Source of the DNA: Cercis canadensis
Lineage: Eukaryota; Streptophyta; Magnoliopsida; Fabales; Fabaceae
Assembly: GCA_003255065.1 (NCBI GenBank)
Contig: QAOA01000555.1
Location: forward strand, 1-64,000
DNA length: 64,000 nucleotides
Direction of reading: 5' to 3'
The position numbers were made by a program, and so were the translations under genes. Positions 47,178 through 58,639 of the stretch are shown piece after piece. The notes below the pieces were generated by a model that was given only the letters and a program-made list of their open reading frames with translations, did not search any database and was not told where the DNA came from. The stretch's first letter is position 1, and the number at the start of each line of letters is the position of its first letter.

Positions 47178-48453
47178 ATGGGAACAGAGTGCTTGTGTTT
47201 GTAGAATGTCATATAGAAGGGGGGAAAGTATTTATCACTTTTTGGTTATTTGTCTTTCACCGTTCAGCGCAACCTCTTTCGAAGTTAGATTGTTTGCACT
47301 TATGATTAACAAAATTAGATGTTGGATACTTTATGTTGTTTGAGCGAGTTCTTTCATTGTTGATATAAATTTCAATAACTGAACTGGTTGCAAAAGTTAA
47401 GCTCCTTCTGGATTGTAGTTGTCATTCTTTTTTAATATTTTGGGAATGAAATAAGGCTTTTCTTCCCGTTGTTTTTAGAGTAACATAAATCTTTTAAGCA
47501 TTAAAGCTGTTCCAATCAACTTCAAATAAAATTGGTTGATTAGCATGACAGTGGTTGTTAATTGTAGAAAACTCCTGTCAAATTCGACATTACAATTTGG
47601 TTTTTATTGAACTTGCAAGTTTTGTTTTTTAAAAAAGGAAATTCAATCATGACTTTTTTCTTACGTTCATTGCGAAGTAGGACATTACGTAAATGCTCAC
47701 GGTTGCTAGAACCAGGCAAAGGTCACTTGTCACTATTTGATGAACACTTTACAAGGAAAAATAATCTATTTTGCATCTAGTTAGAAAGGACAATTATGAA
47801 AAGAAAAGTTTATCTCGATTATATTTTTTTTTGGATTCTCAGTCATTCATTAAGTATCCCCATGTGGAAATTTACATTGTTCATCAATTATCAATTAATT
47901 TTAAAAAGCATATCTATTTAATTCTTCTAGTCTAAATCATCTCGTACATTCTATTTCCCCCTTAAATTTGAGGACAAAGAAGAAACATGATGAGGGTGAT
48001 AAAATAATTTTCCCGTCGATCAGCCATATAATTTAGATTAAGAAAATGTGCTTATCCCGTTTAAAAAAATTATACAATTCTTAATAAACCGAATTACCCT
48101 ACCAGTCCTAGAAGATAACGTTCACGACAAACTGTGTTCCAAATATGAATGTCAATCCAAAGTGTTGATATACATTTATCACTTCACAAGTGTGTATTGA
48201 TCTGATTGCAAATATATTATCACTTATTGGAGGAGACGTTAATAATAACATGATTCAAAGCAATTTAGATGTAACTTTGAGAATGTTTGGTAGCCAGATG
48301 CTAAAGAGTCAATCTTGTAAAATACACGTTCAATTCGGGAAGATACGTTTCACAAACTGCTCATGAAAGAACCATATGCTTTAGAACAATTTCCACTGGG
48401 GAAAATATTGTACGGGCCAATATGGTTTTTGCCTAAGCATGGAAAAGAATAAC
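47178..48453. other. Intergenic between convergent genes
   Basis: 3' regions of the SRF kinase and of RPT1, AT-rich. No gene or notable repeat seen. Confidence 0.6.
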
Positions 48454-51400
48454 TCAGTTGTAAACCATATACTTGGGCGTTGCACTGAACTTTTGGTATC
48501 CTTTGATGACTTTATTTACTGCATCCAGGAAATCTTTCTCTGTCACAGTCTTCCTTCGGGCACGAATAGCATACATACCAGCTTCAGTGCATACACTCCT
48601 TATATCAGCTCCTGCGGAGAACACGAAATATGAGTCAGAAAACTAATGGGTACTGTAGAAGTGCCCAGACCAGGAGCACAATGACGTTAGCAAATAAGAG
48701 GCTCTGTGACATAAAAGGGAAAGATGGCAGAGAAATCCCTCAAAATTATAACTTCAACCCAGAAAGCATACAGGCACTAACATTGAAAAGCATTTAGGCT
48801 TTGATAGTTGAAAAGTATAATAAGAAGGTTAAGTTTTGAAGGTGTTCTTACCAGTGGAATTTGGGCAAAGCCGAGCCAAAAGCTCAAATCGGATATCCCT
48901 TTCACAGTTCATGGTTCTTGTGTGTATCTTGAATATCTGCGTCCTACTCTCCAAATCTGGAAGCCCAAATTCAACCTTACGATCCAGTCGCCCAGGACGT
49001 AGTAGAGCTGGATCTAAAGTATCAGGCCTTTAAATTGTGGACAAAACAAGAAAATAATCAGAGGAAGGGTCAGTCTTCTATGATGAAAACAAAGGGCCAA
49101 TTAATGTTCAAGCGTGATTTATTTATTTTTTTTCCATACGGGAAGTGGGGAAGGAAGAGTAAGGAAATAATAAGAAATGTCAGTCTAACAACATCATTGA
49201 GATTCAATACTTGAATAGAATACTATTCGCAAACAAAGAATAAAAACTTAGCCAGCTTCAATTCTTGCATAGTTTTAGAGCCTAACCAATCACAGAGAAA
49301 AGGTCATTTCCTCCTGGTTAAGAAATTGTTATCTTATGTTGGTCACTTCAGGAGGTCAAAACAACAAATGCAACATGCGCCACTAATACCACCAGCACAT
49401 GATGACAAATAGCCAAGAACTGAATAATAAAGTAAAAAAGAAATTGTTCAGCATTTACCAAAGCTACAATGTCTTTAAAGCCTCACTCCAAAGCTACTAG
49501 GACATTCTTGAGCACATCATTTTATCATTGCCAAAATAGCACAGTGCAAGGCAAGGCAAATCATATATTAGGAAAATCAACTGACCTGTTTGTTGCCATC
49601 AAAACTTTGATGTTTCCACGAGCATCAAATCCATCAAGCTGATTCACAATTTCAAGCATTGTGCGCTGAACCTCATTGTCCCCACCAACACCATCATCAA
49701 ACCGTGCACCTCCAATTGCATCAACTTCATCAAAAAACACAATGCATGCCTTCTTTGAACGAGCCATCTACAGGAGATAACAATTTTAGTTAGAGGATAT
49801 GATAACGTGGAAAACAGTGATCAAAAGCATGAGGATGGATCTTAGATGTTGACCTGAAATAGTTCACGAACCATCCTTGCCCCCTCACCAACATATTTCT
49901 GCACAAGCTCACTTCCAATGACCCTTATAAAACATGCATCAGTCCTATTAGCCACAGCCCTGGCTAAAAGTGTTTTGCCAGTTCCTGGTGGACCGTAGCA
50001 AAGAACACCCTTTGGAGGATCAATTCCTAGTTTGACAAATTTCTCCGGATGAAGCATGGGAAGTTCAACAACCTAGAAGGGGAAAATGAAAATGAAATTA
50101 GTGCCACATATTGCTTACCATATCTAGATTATAAATCCATGAAAAATTAGGGAAACTTTCCACCACTTACTTCTCGCATCTTTTCAATCTGCTCCTTACA
50201 ACCACCAACGTCATTGTAAGTCACATCAGGCTTTTCTTCGACAGTCATCATGGTAACGCTTGGATCAATTTTTGGAGGCAATGGAATTTGAATCTGATAT
50301 TTATTTCTATCAACGCTGCAATAATAAATGATGGTCAACAAATAACTTAGGACCAGAGAGCTAAAGCGCCTTTCTAATTGTGTGTCATGGGGGAGGAAGC
50401 TAGGGGGTATTTTAACATCTACAGTTATGAATGGGAACATACCCAACACGCATCCCTTCCTCTATGTCGGTGGGGGAAACTTTGTCACCCAGCCCAACAA
50501 CAAACTGTCGTTCACAAAGCAGAAAGCATATTAGGCCCAGTGACTAAGAAAACAATCAAAAGTTTTGCCACCTTCTTGGCATATTTCACAGCATAGAATA
50601 TAATAGCCAGTAAATGATATCTTTATCAACAATAAGTAAAGCCTGTGATATCTTTGGGCTAAAATAACAATCTGATAGATATGAAGAGTGCAGAAAACAA
50701 TTGCTAAAGATATAGGTACCTTTGCGATCTGCTTTACATTGATTACGTACTTGGCATCTTCAGAGTTTGGATTTATTATCTTTGTGCACCTTGCCACCTG
50801 TTCAAATAAACAGTCACAGTTAGCAATGCCTACACACATTTTGTTTAAAAGAAATAAAGTTGAACAAAATCTACAAAAATACCACCTGAAGAGGCTGTTC
50901 CTCCTGCATCATCTGCTTATCAGAAACAAGATCCCACTGGCTTGGTGCAGCTAAACCGGTATCAGACTCCTTGATACCTATAAAAGATTATAAAGAATGT
51001 TAACATCTAAACAAGTATTCAGGTGTTAGAAGCATGCAGTCAAGACAACCACTAGAAAATGCAATAAAAACAGCACATCAACAAACTATAAATATCCAAA
51101 AAGCACAAATTTCTTTTTCCTTGTTGATAACTGATTACCACAAACTATATTATCAGGAAGAAATAATAAATTCAGTAGTGGAAAAGACCACCCAGCTAAA
51201 GGGCCAGTTAAAACTAGTGAAAAGGGGGAAAGAAAGGAGTGTAAGAAGAAGGTCCATAAACAAAATCACCACAATAAAAGAAAAATTGAAGCAGAGTAAT
51301 ACTTCTCTTCATTTTAAACAATTATACCAACACAGATGCAGAATTGTAATAAAATATGATTTAATCAAACTAAGAGCCAGTAAATACTTGTGCAGGTGGT

Positions 51401-52548
51401 ATATTCTATTTCTTCACAAACACATACCAACACACTGTTTTAAACTAGTAAATACTTACAGCAATCAATTCTCGAAATTCATGAATACAAAGTTTCACAT
51501 GTTAGTGAGATAAAGAATGGACATGGGAAACATACCACATAAATCATTGACCTTTTTGGCCATCTCTTTGATTTCCTTCTCCGCTTTCTTTATACTTGTG
51601 GAGTAAGGTCCTAAACCCTGCATAAAACAAAATCTATTATAACTGATCTCTATAAATCAACTACAATGACAATGAAACAATTACCAAATATAAAAAATTC
51701 AAAAGAGCTATGATATAAATGACTAATTTTAAGCATCTTCCATCCAACAACTATAAAGAGCTAGGGGGAGTCTTAGGTCAAAAAACAAGCAAAACATATA
51801 TGAAACATAAATATCACTTGCTTTCTGTAGTACAGAAAAAGGAGACTACTCATTGTTGCAACTCGGTAGATGTCTAGAGTCTACAGAAATAGCACCTCAG
51901 CAACTCTTTATTAAAGTTCATTGATAAAAAAAGGGAGTGAGGGAGCTGAGAAATTTCTCAACTGACAGAGAAATGTGTTTTAAATCTAGATAACTACGAA
52001 ACCAGCTAAGGCATTCCCATTACCATGAACAACAATAAAGTTCAAAATTCACAGTTAGCAGAAATACAAATTCAGAAAATCCCAAAACCAGCAATCTGGT
52101 TGAAGAGTAAAACCTAATTTCCCAATACTCTTGACATCCAGAAAGTTCAACAAACGGGGAAAGAGGGCCAAGAGCAAAGTTCCTTTCTTTAATCTTTCCA
52201 GGTAATCCTTCAACTTTCTCTATCTAAAACCAAAAACAACTTAAAATTTACATAATTTAACAGACCCCATAATCGAGTATCTATAGCAACAGCCAAGTAG
52301 GTTAACAATAGCAGTATAATTGAGCACAAATTAGACAACGATTAAGGTAATCTAAGATTCAAATAAGTAAGCAGATCTGCAAAGCTAACCTGCCCAAAGA
52401 AGAAGCAAAGCAGAAGGAGCGAAAAACTATATAAACGTTTTAGGAAAGAACTTACATAGGTTTTGAGGAGGGCGATGTCATCCTCGTCGAGAGGACGAGG
52501 GTTCTTCTCGTCCTTAAAATCTTCGTCGTGCTCAGCTGCAGGTGCCAT
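48454..52548 (-). CDS. RPT1A: 26S proteasome regulatory particle AAA-ATPase subunit RPT1 (subunit 7)
   Basis: Ten exons on the minus strand: 52548-52456, 51617-51536, 50977-50886, 50797-50720, 50504-50443, 50315-50171, 50072-49854, 49767-49586, 49027-48852, 48611-48454, giving 428 residues, the usual RPT1 length. Landmarks: acidic N-terminus ([18 protein letters not shown]), a coiled-coil segment ([18 protein letters not shown]), the OB-fold region ([20 protein letters not shown]), Walker A GPPGTGKT (211-218), Walker B IVFFDE (266-271), pore and second-region motifs ([19 protein letters not shown]), arginine finger region RPGRLDRK, and C-terminal tail KYMVYN. RPT1 is one of six ATPases in the hexameric ring that unfolds ubiquitinated proteins and feeds them into the 20S core, in cytosol and nucleus. 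Every junction is phase-consistent with GT-AG introns. Orthologous to Arabidopsis RPT1A (At1g53750, from memory). Confidence 0.97.
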
Positions 52549-53780
52549 TGATAGTAATTTTTAGAACAAAGCAATCAGCTTTCTCTGATTTCTCTCGAGA
52601 GGGAAGCGAAGCCAAGAGGGTTGTTGGTTTCAATTTGTTCACCTGGGCTAGTACAAGTACAAGTGGGGAAGGAGTAGAAGTAGAAGAGAGGAGAAGGGCT
52701 ACGGAGAGGCGAAGAAAACCGGAGTGAGAAGAAAGGACCGCAAAAGTTTTGTTATTTGCAAAAGCTAATTTAAAGGGAGAAAAAATAAAATCTTAAGCAA
52801 CAAGATAACAATTGCACCCGGAAAAGAAAAAATTTGTATTAAAAGGAAATTTTTTAATGATTACACCAATAAATAAATATTTAATTAAACCAATAAATAC
52901 TTGAACACATCCCTTAAAAAAAAAACTTAATCATACATAAGTAATAGGGATCTCAGAAACAGACCNTCCCATAAAAAAAAAACTTAATCATACATAAGTA
53001 ATAGGGATCTCAGAAACAGACCAACCTTATTTTCTGAATATCTCCAGTTAGAGATTCTATCTTCCTCATCTCACGGAAAACAAATTATCAAATCAGTAAA
53101 TAATTATTTATAATATGTACTAAAGTTATAGAATTAAATATTTTACAACGTAAATATTAATATGCGTCAATCGGTCAAAAAAAACAGATTGACCAATTTT
53201 ATAAATTGTTAAAACATTCGAATGTTATATTGATTTAGTAATTTAATTATCTTTATGACGTGCTTTTTTTTTTATAATTTATAAAGGATATATGGCTTAA
53301 TTTCTTTTTCTGTTGGTATGAATAGGATATTAATCTAGAAAAAAATTCCCATTTCTTTCAAATCTGGTTTAAGTGTGGTTGAGGTAAGGAATCCGGCCCT
53401 ATTTGGATCTTATAACTAGAATTGCACATTTGCACTATGTAATTATAATACCAATTTCCTTACAAAACAATTATAATAAAATACTAATTTTAATTTTATT
53501 AGGATTAGAATTAAATTTTAATAATGGACTGAAAAAGGAGGAATAATAAAATCGCAATTCTTAATTACTTTTAATTATATTATTTAAATGCGCACACACA
53601 CATATAGACAAATCACAAAGTGCACAACCTGGGGTTGAAATGCCCCTCTCAGAAGATTACAGAACGAATAAAAAAAAAGATAAAGAGAAATGGAATTTGC
53701 CGCGGGGGGGGATGAATTGCATTAAAAAAATGTCAATGTATAAAGTGTTAATTACATAGGTGAAAATAAAAAAGATTACA
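52549..53780. other. Intergenic, RPT1 promoter side
   Basis: The first about 200 bases (52549-52740) are less AT-rich and form the RPT1 leader and core promoter. The rest is AT-rich spacer leading to the 3' end of the next minus-strand gene. Contains a 56-bp N-linked duplication. No gene. Confidence 0.55.
52910..53022. repeat. 56-bp direct duplication around a single N
   Basis: 52910-52965 and 52967-53022 match with about one difference and meet at N 52966. Confidence 0.85.
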
Positions 53781-56700
53781 CTAGATGGAGTCCTTGTATT
53801 TTATGACATCATTGGTTTTCAAATCATACTTCTTGCAGATTTTAGAGATGGCACATTGACTAAGACCATCATGCTCATCTTCATGGTGTGCAAGATGCTC
53901 AAGTTCCTTGGATGGCAGCAATACCTAATCCAAATATAATGCTGAAAACATTAGTAACTACGAAAGGGATGCTTCCACACAATATAACATTATAATGGCT
54001 GTGTACAAGGGATGGAAAAAGAGGAAGGATAATATCATATTTGAAAGAAAATGTTCTTCACAAGTGAGTCTCATATTGCAGAAAGGGGATTAAGTGGGCA
54101 AAAATGTTAATCATCCTGCCACATCATTCTTTCTAGCAAGCAATGTCTAAAGATGGAGGAGTTGGAGTTAAAGGGAACGAAAAAAAAAAAAACTCAAATG
54201 CATAGCAAATCATTAACTTCTCAATGAAAGACATCATATCTACCGTGAATACAAGAGAGGTATAGAAAGCAAAACCAATGACTACCCAAAAAGCCTTTTC
54301 TTTTTCTCAAAAAAAAAGTTTCTCGTATATACATAATACATCTAATATTTAAAGTGAAGGAGGGAGGTGGAATGTTAAGAACTCATTATTCCAAATAAAT
54401 CGTCCATGCATGCTAAGATTGATTCAACACAGCTATGAAATCACTTGCAATTATCTCTGCTAACATCAGAGTAGCATATATAACTACTTACCCAAAAATT
54501 ATGGGTTTCATTTCTAGAGTCCGTCTGCTCAGTTTCCTTATCATTGGTAGTAGAAATCTTTGAAGTTATGGAGCTATCTGAAACTAGCTGAAACAGCTTC
54601 TCACTTCCCTAAGAAGGAAACATGACAGAGAATAAACAATGAAAAAAAGACTTCTACAATGCAAGGTAAATGGAGACGGAAGCCAAGCTCCAAATATTAT
54701 AAGAAAATCCTAAAGATCAGTTAAGACATCAACCTACTGCAAAGTCACCATCTTTCAAGGATAACAACCTAAAAGAAAAAAAGGCAACTCTCCATGAAAA
54801 CTATACAAGAACTATGCTACTTTTATTTATATTCACACCAAATCAAATCATGCCCGTTTAGCCCTGGTGGTGCTGCGATTTTCATCGCTAGACCTGGATT
54901 TGAAACAAACAACCATATATATGTGTACCACTTGGATTTGCAGACCAACATGGCCATAAATCAATATTTGCAAATACTTTAAAAAGAAAATAGAAATCAG
55001 CTTTGATATATAGAGGGAACGAGATATAATTCTCTCAATCCTATGGTTGCTGCTTAGTTTTATTGCAAGATACTAAGATTTTAAAGGAGTAACCAACACC
55101 CCTTCAAGGTTTGAACATCTTGATAGGCTTGAAACAAAAATGTGATCAGCATGGACTGTAAATATCATGTCCTTGAATACGCCATAAAAGCAGAAAAATT
55201 TAGCATGAATGATAGCAGGGAGAAGAAAAAGGACAGGTTGCAACTACTAAGCAAATTTAGCAACTGTTTGTGCACCTGAAGGGCTCTCCAATTAGAATAG
55301 GTGCGAAATGAAATCCAGAAGAATGGAATGTTAGGCAAAGGTAAAACCTGCACAAATTGAGAAGAATGATAATGCATTGGAGCTGACGCGTGAAGTAAAT
55401 ATTGACGAGCATAAGTGTCTGATGTTAAATCACTTCAAAAAATTGAACACATACGTACGCTTAATACAGATGTCAGTGGAAGAATTGAAAGTGAACCATA
55501 CAAGTATTTCTTGTGGATGATAGTTCCCCTGATAAACAGATACCAGTACATATCAAAATGATGATCCACATTTAGAACAAAATGACAATCTGCAATAACA
55601 TAATGTCTTAAGACAGGACTTCATATTGAATCAATTTCAGAGCACTTTGGATCATTGTGAAGTAAAATTCCTTGATACATCCCTCAATCTTTCAGCTTCA
55701 AGCTTGGCATCCCCTAACAATATATAGCAGAACAATATTACAAGAAAATGACTCCATTACTAAGTAGCTCATCTTCAAACTAGTGTGGAATGATGACATC
55801 CTAATTTTTGGTATGGGCAAATGAAAAGGTTTCCCTTACAAGGGCGATATAACATACACACACATACAACCACAGCCACATGCATAGATTAATAAGCTAA
55901 TTAGAAATTTCAAGTACCATAAGTAAAATGGCATATGAGTCCATAGAATTTGAGAACTCAGCAGACTGTAAACTAGTTACATGATAACATTTTTCTTAAC
56001 CAAAGAATCAGTTGTAGGTCAACAAACTCTAGGTTACAACAGAGAGAACTCTCCACAAAAACAATGATTCAATAATGAGGTTCATGCATAATTCTGAAAC
56101 CATGAAAGCAATGCAAAGACAACAAGAATTACCTCATGGCAAAATGCCGTAGTCTACGGCGAACTAGCCGGGCATCCAAACTGCAACAAGATTGAAATTA
56201 TTATAAAAGTTAAAAGAAGCATATTTGTACTACTAAATTTCTTCTACACTATGTTCCAAACACAATTTTCATATATTCATATAAATTTAAAATAGAAAAG
56301 ACCTTAATCTTTATAATCTATAGAAGAATGCTGGAAGCCAAACTGATTCTTGAAAAAAATGGACAAATGCAATATGTAAATTTAAAAATGAATTTCTAAT
56401 ATAGAAGTCACAATGAGTTTTGGCAAAGTATGGCATAAAAGTAGCTGAATTAATTTTTCTAACTTATTTAACACAATTCATGAAATATACAATATCAAAA
56501 ACCATGTATCCTCCATGAAATGCCTCATATAAGAAGGAAGATGGAAAGCATGCACAATTGTGTTTCTCATTTTACACTTTCTTTTTTCCTTATCGGATTC
56601 ATGTTAAATCTGACCCAGCAGAGAAGTGAAGAATTGTAAGTGTATACGCAATCCTCAAACAAATGAGTAAAATATTCCAAGTAGCTAGTAAAGTCAAATT

Positions 56701-57379
56701 ACATGACGAGTTTAAAGTAACTAATCTATAAACAACTGAACAAACAAACAGAAAGGATAAGAAAAGAAACGGACAGTAAAGTGTCTTAAAACCCTATAAG
56801 CCAAGTAATGAATTAAATGAGACTACTAACCTTGATGGGTATATTACTTCAACACTTGTAACCTCCTTTGATATAGATTTCAAAAATATCTCAGAAGGCT
56901 TAACCCGTGACAAGACCCAAACGCCGAACCTACAACAATTTGAATCATTACAAACAAATTTGAGCAAAATACACATCGCCCAATAACATGTGCAACTTTG
57001 GAGGGACGACTAAACAGTAAAACTCACCCATGAATCTTATTTTTGAAACTTCCTTGCGGTGCTTTCTCAATTCCACTCCAAGCTTTATTCATCTTTCATC
57101 AACAACCAAATTAAGACAAAAATGTGAGACCCAGAAAGGAAAGTGAAAAATTAAAAATAAAACGAATAAAATGATGGGCACCTTGTTTGCGATGTAGTCC
57201 ATAAAAAGTTCCGCATTTGTGGTAATAGGTTTTCCAGTGACGGAAACATTTTTCCAGAACTCTCTGAATGTAGAAGGAGATTGAGAGGAAGTTTCAGAAT
57301 CCGAAACCTTAGGGGCAATGGATCTGCTAAAGCACCAGTTTCTGCCCCGTATTGGGAACACAATCAATCTGGCTCTCAT
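53781..57379 (-). CDS. Mitochondrial K+/H+ exchange-related protein (Mit_KHE1 family)
   Basis: Eight exons on the minus strand: 57379-57182, 57092-57028, 56929-56831, 56180-56133, 55528-55459, 55347-55276, 54608-54492, 53924-53781, giving 270 residues. The conserved core of the family is clear: EVTSVEVIYPSSLDARLVRR, then GSLSILPLTSVLSVLPLPNI followed by PFFWISFRTYSNWRALQG (about 145-185). The N-terminus is Arg-rich and low in acidic residues (MRARLIVFPIRGRNW), compatible with an organelle presequence. The yeast relative is linked to mitochondrial K+/H+ exchange; plant members are named K+-H+ exchange-like and are little studied. The ATG at 57379 sits in a good context (ACCACCATGA); the longer frame from 57436 starts with TTG. 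The Arabidopsis counterpart is At1g53760 (from memory). The transport role is family inference only. Confidence 0.88.
54850..54910 (+). repeat. Possible SINE or tRNA-derived fragment in intron 6 of the K+/H+ exchange-related gene
   Basis: TTAGCCCTGGTGG (54858-54870) resembles a pol III A box, and GGATTTGAAAC (54896-54906) resembles a B box, at roughly tRNA-like spacing. There is no clear poly-A tail or target-site duplication. Weak call. Confidence 0.25.
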
Positions 57380-58639
57380 GGTGGTACCCAAATGCCAAGT
57401 CTTTCTTATCTTCTTGGTTGCGGAAACCCTAGACAAAGACTAGGCACAAACAGAGTGGTTCCCATGGTCAAGTTCCATTCTTTGATGCTTATTTGAATGG
57501 AAGCGAATCCGTATAAAATTGTACTATGTGTATATTCCAAGTCAAATCACGAAAACGAAGACGAGAATCTTTCTCCGCAGCGTAATGGGGCTAAGATTTT
57601 CAGAGCGAATAATGGAATAAAGATTCTGTGAGCTCAGAATCAGATTGAGTTTTATAGCTGAAAGTTACGCGCAAAAGGGAGAATACAAGAAAGGGAAGAA
57701 GTCCAAGGCGAAAAGCGGCGAGCTTTGGCCCACAGATTCTACTGAAAATGCACACAGAGAATGAAACAGATTGGGAAAGAAGAGAACGGCTTGTGCGCTA
57801 CTGAACCGAGTCAGCTCCACTATCTTCCGTACTGAACGGGTTCCTCCCTTCCTTCTCTTCTCTTCTACTCTCTCTTTTTTGTATTTTTTTCCTATTTGTT
57901 AGTTTTTAAGACAAATTACTAGCTAGTAGTTTTCAACTTCTCATTATTTATTTTGACAAGTGTTTGATTATATTTTAAAATACTTTTTATTTTTTAGAGG
58001 TTTTCAGCTTAGAAACACTTCTAATTAAAAATAAAATAGAAAGTGAGAGGAAAATCTTTTTTTCTTTTTTAATTAATATAGAAGTATAAGAAACAGCATC
58101 TGAGAAACTTTCAAATGAACCATTTCTCTTGAGATTCCATTTTCAAAATGGAGGGTGAAATTGCATGATTTAGAGATTAACAATGATAATGCTAAGCTTA
58201 TTTGTGATTCTCCATCCTTAAACCTAAGTGAGGTCACAATGGTGGTTTGGGTTGAAGGAGATAATTATCATTTTCTGTACGCACTTGGTACTTATAATAT
58301 GTTTGGGGCTTTCCCTTTCCCCTTGGATAACCAGTTAAAGCTCGTTGAGACCTAATGCATATAACAGGATTCATTTCCTTATAAAAAGTGAGATAAAAAG
58401 AGATGAGATCTTGAAGAACTAGTCATTGCATTGGGGGCCATATTCAGGATCCAAGTGTGCATCATACAAACTGTACTCTCATTGTGACAAAAGAATATAT
58501 ATATATATATACGAAACAAAACTTATGCGCCAAAAGGCTAATATCTATTATGATACACAACAATACATATCATAAATTCCGAGGGAGACCATCATATGAT
58601 AAAGAGAAAGCCAAGATGTCATTCAATTCTGTAATATCT
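57380..58639. other. Intergenic, upstream of K+/H+ exchange-related gene
   Basis: 57380-57880 is moderately GC-containing and likely includes the leader and promoter of the minus-strand gene. Further right it is AT-rich and holds the 3' region of the O-fucosyltransferase gene plus a short TA repeat near 58498-58511. A 66-codon frame at 58155-58355 has no recognisable family. Confidence 0.5.

Noticed and set aside
51034..51513. 159-codon plus-strand open frame
   Set aside because: Lies in an RPT1 intron on the opposite strand; composition is Lys/Thr/Ile-rich as expected from AT-rich intron sequence, and no motif is seen.
58155..58355. 66-codon plus-strand open frame between two genes
   Set aside because: No recognisable domain, no promoter or splice context, AT-rich surroundings.
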